A DNA stretch of 64,000 nt from Ulva prolifera (Eukaryota; Chlorophyta; Ulvophyceae; Ulvales; Ulvaceae), in contig CM041197.1 in assembly GCA_023078555.1 (NCBI GenBank), positions 2,762,501-2,826,500 of the forward strand, written 5' to 3'. The translations under genes and the position numbers were made by a program. The notes below the pieces were generated by a model. The model did not search any database, was not told the origin of the DNA, and saw only the letters and a program-made list of their open reading frames with translations. Positions 57,837-64,000 of this stretch are shown piece by piece (the first letter of the stretch is position 1; each line of letters begins with the position of its first letter).

Positions 57837-59128
57837 TCAGACGGGGTGAGCACGGGGGTGGCACACGGTGGAGGCCCGCGCGAGCGCCTCCGCCTGCTGG
57901 TCGGCGGGGAGCGGCACGACGCGGATCTCGTACAGCTGCGCCCACCACTTGCCGGTCACGAAGAGGCGCTGGCGCTGCGCGTCGTAGGCGATGCCGTTGA
58001 GGACGTCCATGCGGCGGCCCGCGGCGGCGTTGTGCGGGCGCGTGCGGCCGTCGAGGCCCTCGAGGAGCACCCAGCCCGTGACCGCGGCGTCAGCGGGGTT
58101 GATGCGCGCGACGCAGGGGGTCATCCACACGTTGCCCCACACCTGGACTCCGGGGGCCGGGGGTGACGGTCATTCACATTTTGTGGGCACAAAGGTGTCG
58201 TGGTGGAGAAGTTCTGGGACGCTGTTTGAGGTGGGAGCATGCATTGATGTGTGTATTGCGGTTTGATAAGATGTCCCGAAGAAATTGCGGCCGGTACAGA
58301 TGATAAGAGGGTGCCTTGGCTGGCAACAGGGGCAGTCGCGCACGATCAGCTGGCGGTAATGGTGATGGGATGGCCCGTTCCCCACAGGTCAAGATGATCA
58401 TCTGCTGCAGAACATCCGTGACCGCTCAGCGCGAGCCGGCGACCGGCACACAGAGGATAGCACCCCACGAGGCCTCACTGTGCGTCCCATCAGCAACCCA
58501 GGTACCACACTGCTTGCGGTCTCACTCAGGTCATCACATCTGAGAGGTGCCGTTCAGTCTCAGCAGGGGGCTCACCTCGCCGTCGACCATCTCGAGCTCG
58601 TTCACCCACGGCAGCGGCCGCCCGCGATCCCGCACCACCGCGCTGCGCCGCGCCTGCAGCGTCTCCGGATCCAGCCACGTCATCGTCTCGCTCATGTCCG
58701 TCACCACCACCTCCCCCCGGGCCGCGTCATACGCCGCACCCCAGCCGTCGGTGAGCCCGGTGTCACGCTCCCGCACGAGGGCCGCCTCCTCGCCTCCCTC
58801 AGCGCGCAGCACGCGCGCCATGTCGGCCGGGAAGAGGCCGGCCACGTCGGCGTCGTGGAAGGTGTCGATGTTGGAGAAGTGCAGGGCACGGCCGGAGTGC
58901 CACGTCAGCTGCAAGAGGCTGTCGCCGACTCGCGTGAGGCCCTCCCCGAAGAGCGCAGGTGGGAGGTTCACGCTGCGCACAACCTCCCCGGTGTCCACGT
59001 CAACCTGCAGATGGGCTGGCGTGTGTGTAGCAGGATCCGCGCAGGGACGCTGTATTCATGGCGTCCTTGAGCGGCGTGAATTTGTTTCGGTGCGAGCCTG
59101 CGAGTGGTCCTTGGAGACACGTCCGGTT

Positions 59129-59159
<31 letters not shown>

Positions 59160-59950
59160 AGGCTGAATGTGCAGGGGGTGTCTACAGGACTGTGGGGCTG
59201 CACTGCGTGCGCGACTGCGCACAATCGCTCCTGCATGTCTTGAGAGGTGCAGGAGGGGGGGGGCAGCGGTGCCTGGCTGTGAAGGGGGCAAGAGTGATGT
59301 GCAATGCATGGCGATATGTACATACGCCAGGCCTGGCACACGGGCATCAACTTCAGCGCGTATTGGGGCATGCGCAGCAACCGGTTTCGCCACGCATCAC
59401 TGCAGCATTCCCGCAGCCACGGAGCCACTGGCCACCGCCGCACCGGCCTGCACCTGTGACCACCCGCGCCAAGCAGAACAGTCACCACACTCGATGCATG
59501 CGTCAACATGCATGCACGCGCGCGGAGCACCGCAGCACATCTCGCCCACCGGTCCAGGCCTGCATGCTCGTGGCCCTCTCGCACCTCCCGCACTTGCGAC
59601 TTGCCATAGTTCCCGGTGCTCTCCCAGAACACGTCCCGGCCCTTGTAGACACTGAATTCCAGCCCCTGCGTGAAGGCCTCCGGGTCGTGCGGCAGCTCTC
59701 TCACGATCTCGTACGTGTACACCGTGACGGCGCCGGGGTCAGCCGGGGGGCCTGCCGCGGCATGCCGAGGCGGCGCCGTCGCCGAGGGGGGGCTTTGTTT
59801 GGAGAGTGGCTGAGGGGTGGATGGTGCGGCAAAGTAGCGGTAGTGCAGGAGGGTGGCGACGGAGAGGATGCAGAGGGTGAGGGCGGTGAGGAGGATGGTG
59901 TAGGGGACGAAGGGGCGGCGCTGAGAGGCGGGCCTGCATGCCAAGCCAAT
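57837..59950 (-). CDS. Glutaminyl-peptide cyclotransferase, plant type
   Basis: Exons 59950-59585, 59004-58576 and 58142-57837 give 366 residues plus an unresolved start. The plant-type enzyme (PF05096, a beta-propeller) cyclises N-terminal glutamine to pyroglutamate on secretory-pathway proteins. Family hallmarks are in order: TYEIVRELPHDPEAFTQGLE, FWESTGNYGKSQVRE, VDVDTGEVVRSVNLP, GLTRVGDSLLQLTW, LTDGWG, PWVNELEMVDGE, VWGNVWMTPCVARI and VLNGIAYDAQRQRLFVTGK. A hydrophobic segment near the N-terminus (YTILLTALTLCILSVATLL) suggests a signal anchor. Donors are GAG|GTGCGA and GAG|GTGAGC, both phase 0. No ATG lies in frame before a stop upstream of the first exon, so a short 5' exon is missing. 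A 29-base poly-G run (poly-C in sense) lies in the first modelled intron. Confidence 0.92.
59131..59159. repeat. Poly-G run of 29 in a cyclotransferase intron
   Basis: Longest homopolymer in the window; poly-C in the sense of the minus-strand gene, about 125 bp before the acceptor at 59005. Confidence 0.97.
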
Positions 59951-61249
59951 CTGGATTCAGCACTGTCTGGAGCATACCAACCAGAAAAAAAAGCCAGAAC
60001 CAGCATTTTTTCTGGATTGAGTAACTCTGAATGGCTGTGAGTTAACCAAGATTTACACAGATCTGGATTAACTGTATCTGGACTGACTGAGGACATTGTC
60101 ACCTCGGCATATGTGAATGTGACGTCATATGGCTGCCACTCGCATCGCGGAAGCAGCTGGCAACTCTGGGAGTGAGTGTCGCAATGGGCCTGCCAGAAAC
60201 TTTGCAATCCCGAGGGCATCGAATGTGTGGACGTCACTTCATTGAGATACCGATCGAAACTCGTGAGTGAGCACGGCTGCTCCGCGATGTGGAAGGAGCG
60301 GTGTTTGGCGCTGCTGCTGAGGTCGCTGCTCAGGCTCCTTGCCCCACACAGAACGGGCCTGGCTGGGCTGGAGGACTGGTGGCCTCACTGCCACTACCTG
60401 AAGGATGGTGCTGGTGGTGCTTGGACAGCTGTCGGACATGTGGACAGGCTCACAGTCGCCGAGTCAGTTTGATCCTGGCTCTTTTGTGTAGAGAACAGGT
60501 GCAGGCGGAAGTGATTGGATGTGTTGTCGACGGTGTCATGTGAGGGGCCTTGTGCACACACCTCATCTTCCCTGGCTCCTCTACAGCGTTGCGTTTCTTG
60601 TTTGGCCGAGCTCCTTTCGCAGCACGCCTGCGCATGCGCTACTCCGCACCCAGAGGCTCCACACTCCTGCCTGAAAGCTTCAGGGCGATTGAACTTTGGC
60701 TGCAGTCATGTCTCGCGAGTGCTGGAGGAGACAGGGACCATGCACCAGGCGCCTGCACCGGTCAAAGCATTGCCCCCCGGCCTGATGCTCTGCCTTGCCA
60801 AACCGCGCTTACTTTCTGGAGTCTAGATCCTTGTTTAGGAGATCTAATGTCGCTGCAGCGTGCTGCTGTGATCGCAGGTGCGGGGGGATCACTTGAACAG
60901 CCTCGAGTGAAGCAGCTGCCTGCATCAATGGCATGTCGCTTGACCGTTCAGGCTCATCGCACTAAGCGCCCGTCTGAGCTCCGCGCAACACTTGAATCTA
61001 CCATGCATAGCACATGTTTGCAAGAACAGGTGACTCTTGGATGATGCGCTGCGGTCACTTCCCATGTGCACGTCTGGCCCATACACAGCATGCCACGACC
61101 GAATTCAAGACACGCCAGACATCGAGCAGGGATATATTCAGAGGAAATCGTGCGAGGACGTACGTGGGGCTGTGGTGGCGGTTGGCACAGCAAGATTACA
61201 CCAGAGCCGAGCACGGGACACGTCAAGAAGAAGGATACCTGCAGCACGG
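59951..61249. other. Stretch without a confident gene
   Basis: Probably includes the missing 5' exon and promoter of the cyclotransferase. A plus-strand frame at 60.55-61.04 kb contains FWSLDPCLGDLMSLQRAAVI, faintly like the helicase motif region of FANCJ/RTEL-type helicases, too weak to call. Confidence 0.4.
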
Positions 61250-61466
61250 CGCGTAGTCAACCAGATATTCCCCAGCATCAATCAAAGGTTTTACTGCACG
61301 TCGATAGGCGCCAAGATCGCGGATGGCTTGTATTAGGGCCACAGGAACACGAACACACTTTGAACGGCAGAGTCTGCTTCGTGCGGTAGAAGTATGTGCT
61401 GGCTGCGGCAATACACGTCCCTGCTGCTACAAGCGCGGTCTCGAATGGGCCAACTGGCATAGTCAC
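61250..61466 (-). CDS. Possible 5' part of an unrecognised membrane protein gene
   Basis: The minus strand opens at ATG 61466 with MTMPVGPFETALVAAGTCIA and a hydrophobic stretch, followed in another frame by RVPVALIQAIRDLGAYRRAV and LIDAGEYLVDYAPCC ending at a CAG|GTATCC donor. A frame change near 61.36 kb would need an intron that I cannot place. Divergent from the asparaginyl-tRNA synthetase start, 480 bp away. No function is suggested. Confidence 0.3.
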
Positions 61467-61947
61467 CGCTGCTTCGGAGCGCTCAATTCAGTCAGTCCAA
61501 TTTCTGAAGCAGCAAACACTTACAGATATCCCCAACAAGCACGGCTTTGCTCACGCATGGCGAAGATTTATCAGACATCTACTACGTCACCTGATCTGAA
61601 GGCTGCAGCGACCGTCAGGCGTTCGGGTCGTGGCACGGTGCGAGCACTCCACTGGTGTCTACAGGTACATAGCGACAGCAATTGTCAAGTTTATTGTCGG
61701 GGTGTCAAGGGAGACAACGCTTGCCGGCAGCCACAATCCAAAGGGAAGATGGCTGATGGCCGATGTGTGTGTCGTGAGGGTATGTTTACTCAAGTTGTGT
61801 AGTCCTCTGTTCAAGCCTTGGCGTTTCAGCGTGCACAGACCGATCGACCCGCGCGAAACAGACTGGTCGACCCGAGTGCGCCGGGGATAGGGCCAGATCG
61901 ACGCCTTAAGAGTAGGTACAACATCTGTTTCAGTGTAGCGCTTAGGT

Positions 61948-64000
61948 ATGGCTGAGAAGGCCGCGGAGGACCTCAGCCAGGTGCGTCGAAGCCGCATGCT
62001 GGTCGAGGAGAAGCAAGCCACACTTTCAGGATACTAGCGTTCAGCATGAGTGACAGGAATTTGCCGGCCAAAGCAATCCATAATGCTTTATGCTTTGCTA
62101 TACGTGCCAGACCTGCACGCCGAGCCCGCTGTGCTGCATGGCCGCACGTTCTTCATCAACAGGGCGCTGCTGCAAGCGACGCATTGGCGTGTCACGGAGA
62201 ATAGACGTGATGTAGGTCAACATTGCTGCTGAGGGGGGCATTCAAGTGCACAAGTACAGCTCCAGCTACAAACGATCAACCATCAGGGCAGTGCTAGAAG
62301 GCGGAGCAAAGAATATTGGTCAATCCGTCGTGGTTGGCGGATGGGTCAAGTCAGGCCGCGAGCAAGGCGGTGGAACTTTCTCATTCGTTCATCTGAACGA
62401 TGGCTCAATCTTCACTAACCTTCAGGTACGCTGCCACCCGTGCAAGCTCAAGATACTGTAGCACCATGCATTGCAGCCTGACATCATGTGCCAACAGCAA
62501 CAGTGCCATCCCCACTGAGACGGCCAGTCCAGCAATAAGTGCACAAGTCGAGCTTCGTGTTTTTCGGAATTATCTCAGTGTGAGCCATGTGTGCGGGCAG
62601 GAGTGACGTCCCACACTGCGTGCCCACATGCGGGAGTGGGTGATGTCTGGGTGGTGCCCATGCACGCCAGGCTAGGAGCAGCCGTACATCTCCGTAGGCA
62701 TGGATCGGGTGACACAGCAGTGCTGCCTGCCTCAGAGCCTCACTCGTTGCATCACACACACGCACTCCAGCCCACGCTCCGCCCGTCACCACCTGCACCA
62801 CTTCTGCTCAGGCGGGTCACCTGACTGAGCACCAGCACGAGGGAACGACAAGCCTCTCCTGTCATTATGTGGCCCTCTGCTGTGCATTGCAGCCAACTGC
62901 TATCGCCATCTGCGGGGGCACCTGCGCCGTGGCACATCCCGCGGTGCAGTGTGCTGTTGCCAGCCCTCCGCGTGCGTGCCTAGGCAGCCTCCCACTGCCC
63001 GCACCCCCTCCAAACAGCCTGCGCCAGTCGCCATGCAGCCGGGGCCCAACGCCCCGCATGTGCTCGTTCTGTTCTGACTCTGCTTAGCCTTCTCTGGCCA
63101 TTCCGCTCGCCTCGAATCTGAGATCGTTGCGCCAGGGCTGCACAGCAACGGCAGCCAGGTGGCTGCAGGTGTACATCCCGAAGGAGGTGAGCCAGGAGTA
63201 TGGCAAGGACATCCTCAAGACCGGCGCCTCCCTCCTCGTCCGCGGCACCCTCTCCGAGACCCCCGAAGGTGCGCTGCACGGTGCCCCTTGCGCCTCCCCT
63301 GCCCTCTTGCTGTTACACCAACCAGGCACCTGCGCTAGGGCCGTTGCGAGGCACAGAGCACCACCATACAGGCCACATCGTATGCCTCCCCTGCCCCGCG
63401 GTTGTGCTGAGACTCACTGTGGTGCCTACCGCGATGGCGGGGCGTTCACGGGGGCAATGCCCCGCTGCCAGCTGCCAGCTTCGCCCCACAACGCGTTGTT
63501 CTGGCCACTTTGCCGAGACAGCTGCGCCTGATGCACACAGCCTGTCTCGCACTTCCCAGGTGCCAACGTGTCGTTCGATGCCGTTCCCATCACAGCGTCT
63601 TGGTGGAATGGCACAGCAGCGCAGACAGCACGCGCTGTGCACAGCACAGCACAGCACAGCACAGCGTGCGCTCCTCGCGCCCCAGATTCGGGCGCTCTTG
63701 ATGCATGTTCTGTTGTGGTCTTCAGCCATGTCCGGGCGCCTGAGCCCGTCCGACGTGATCGCCGCGCCCGATCTCTGATGCCTGCGCGGTCTCTGCCTGC
63801 AGGCGCGGAGCAGGACGTCGAGGTGAAGGTCTCCGCCATCCTCCACTTCGGCACGTGCGACACCGCGAGCTACCCGCTCGCAAAGAAGAAGCACTCGATG
63901 GAGTTTGTGCGCGAGAAGGCGCACCTGCGGCCACGCACCAACACGATCGGCGCCGTCGCGCGCGTGCGCAACCAGCTCGCCTACGCCACCCACAACTTCT
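61948..64000 (+). CDS. NARS: Asparaginyl-tRNA synthetase, N-terminal part (cut by window end)
   Basis: Exons 61948-61980, 62234-62425 (an acceptor giving a start at 62216 is also in phase), 63169-63268 and 63803 to the window end. The enzyme charges tRNA-Asn with asparagine. The OB-fold anticodon-binding domain is visible: [49 protein letters not shown], then [13 protein letters not shown]. The start of the catalytic domain follows: [29 protein letters not shown] and LAYATHNF, characteristic of AsnRS rather than AspRS or LysRS. Donors are CAG|GTGCGT, CAG|GTACGC and GAAG|GTGCGC. The first exon encodes only [11 protein letters not shown] and is the least certain part. The remaining class II motifs lie beyond the window. 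Confidence 0.92.

Noticed and set aside
60550-61044. Helicase-like exon (FWSLDPCLGDLMSLQRA)
   Set aside because: Only a faint resemblance to the FANCJ/RTEL C-terminal motif region; no ATPase motifs or flanking helicase exons were seen.

Overview
This is nuclear DNA of an intron-rich eukaryote, most likely a chlorophyte green alga. The evidence is genes split by 80-1300 bp introns with GC-rich exons, several plastid-type proteins (a transaldolase with a transit-peptide-like leader, a DUF1995/LPA3-type protein, a small plastid-type protein), a plant-type glutaminyl cyclase, and an OPR-RAP gene, a class greatly expanded in green algae. There are no operons, and no tRNA or rRNA gene was recognised. 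Exon models were built by hand from frame, phase, GT/GC...AG signals and family alignment from memory.

Layout. 0-3.2 kb: repeats, including an 830-bp (CA)n tract inside a retroposon-like element. 3.2-16.4 kb: a large inverted duplication whose ~3-kb arms each carry an intact five-exon gene for an unrecognised 407-residue, cysteine-containing, probably secreted protein; the 7-kb spacer holds repeats only. 16.4-24.6 kb: gene-poor, with at least seven short retroposon-like insertions flanked by target-site duplications, plus GC-rich hairpins. 24.6-31.1 kb: transaldolase (-) and a polyprenol reductase/SRD5A3-like enzyme (-). 32.2-34.3 kb: DUF1995 protein (+). 36.8-37.8 kb: small plastid-type protein (-), divergent from a GILT-like gene (+, 38.7-40.9 kb). 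44.6-48.5 kb: BTB/Skp1-like plus leucine-rich-repeat gene (+), followed by an LRR relic near 49.8 kb. 51.4-53.6 kb: OPR-RAP gene (-) that appears frame-disrupted. 57.8-59.95 kb: glutaminyl-peptide cyclotransferase (-). 61.9 kb to the end: asparaginyl-tRNA synthetase (+), cut by the window edge.

The genes do not form one pathway; they are ordinary housekeeping, plastid and secretory genes. The two most unusual observations are (1) a family of short insertions with heterogeneous 5' ends, a shared 3' end near TTGTAAC and 8-19 bp target-site duplications, including nested copies, and (2) the convergent pair of paralogous genes whose divergence is sharply mosaic. A 5' splice site beginning GTGCG is used by most introns modelled here.
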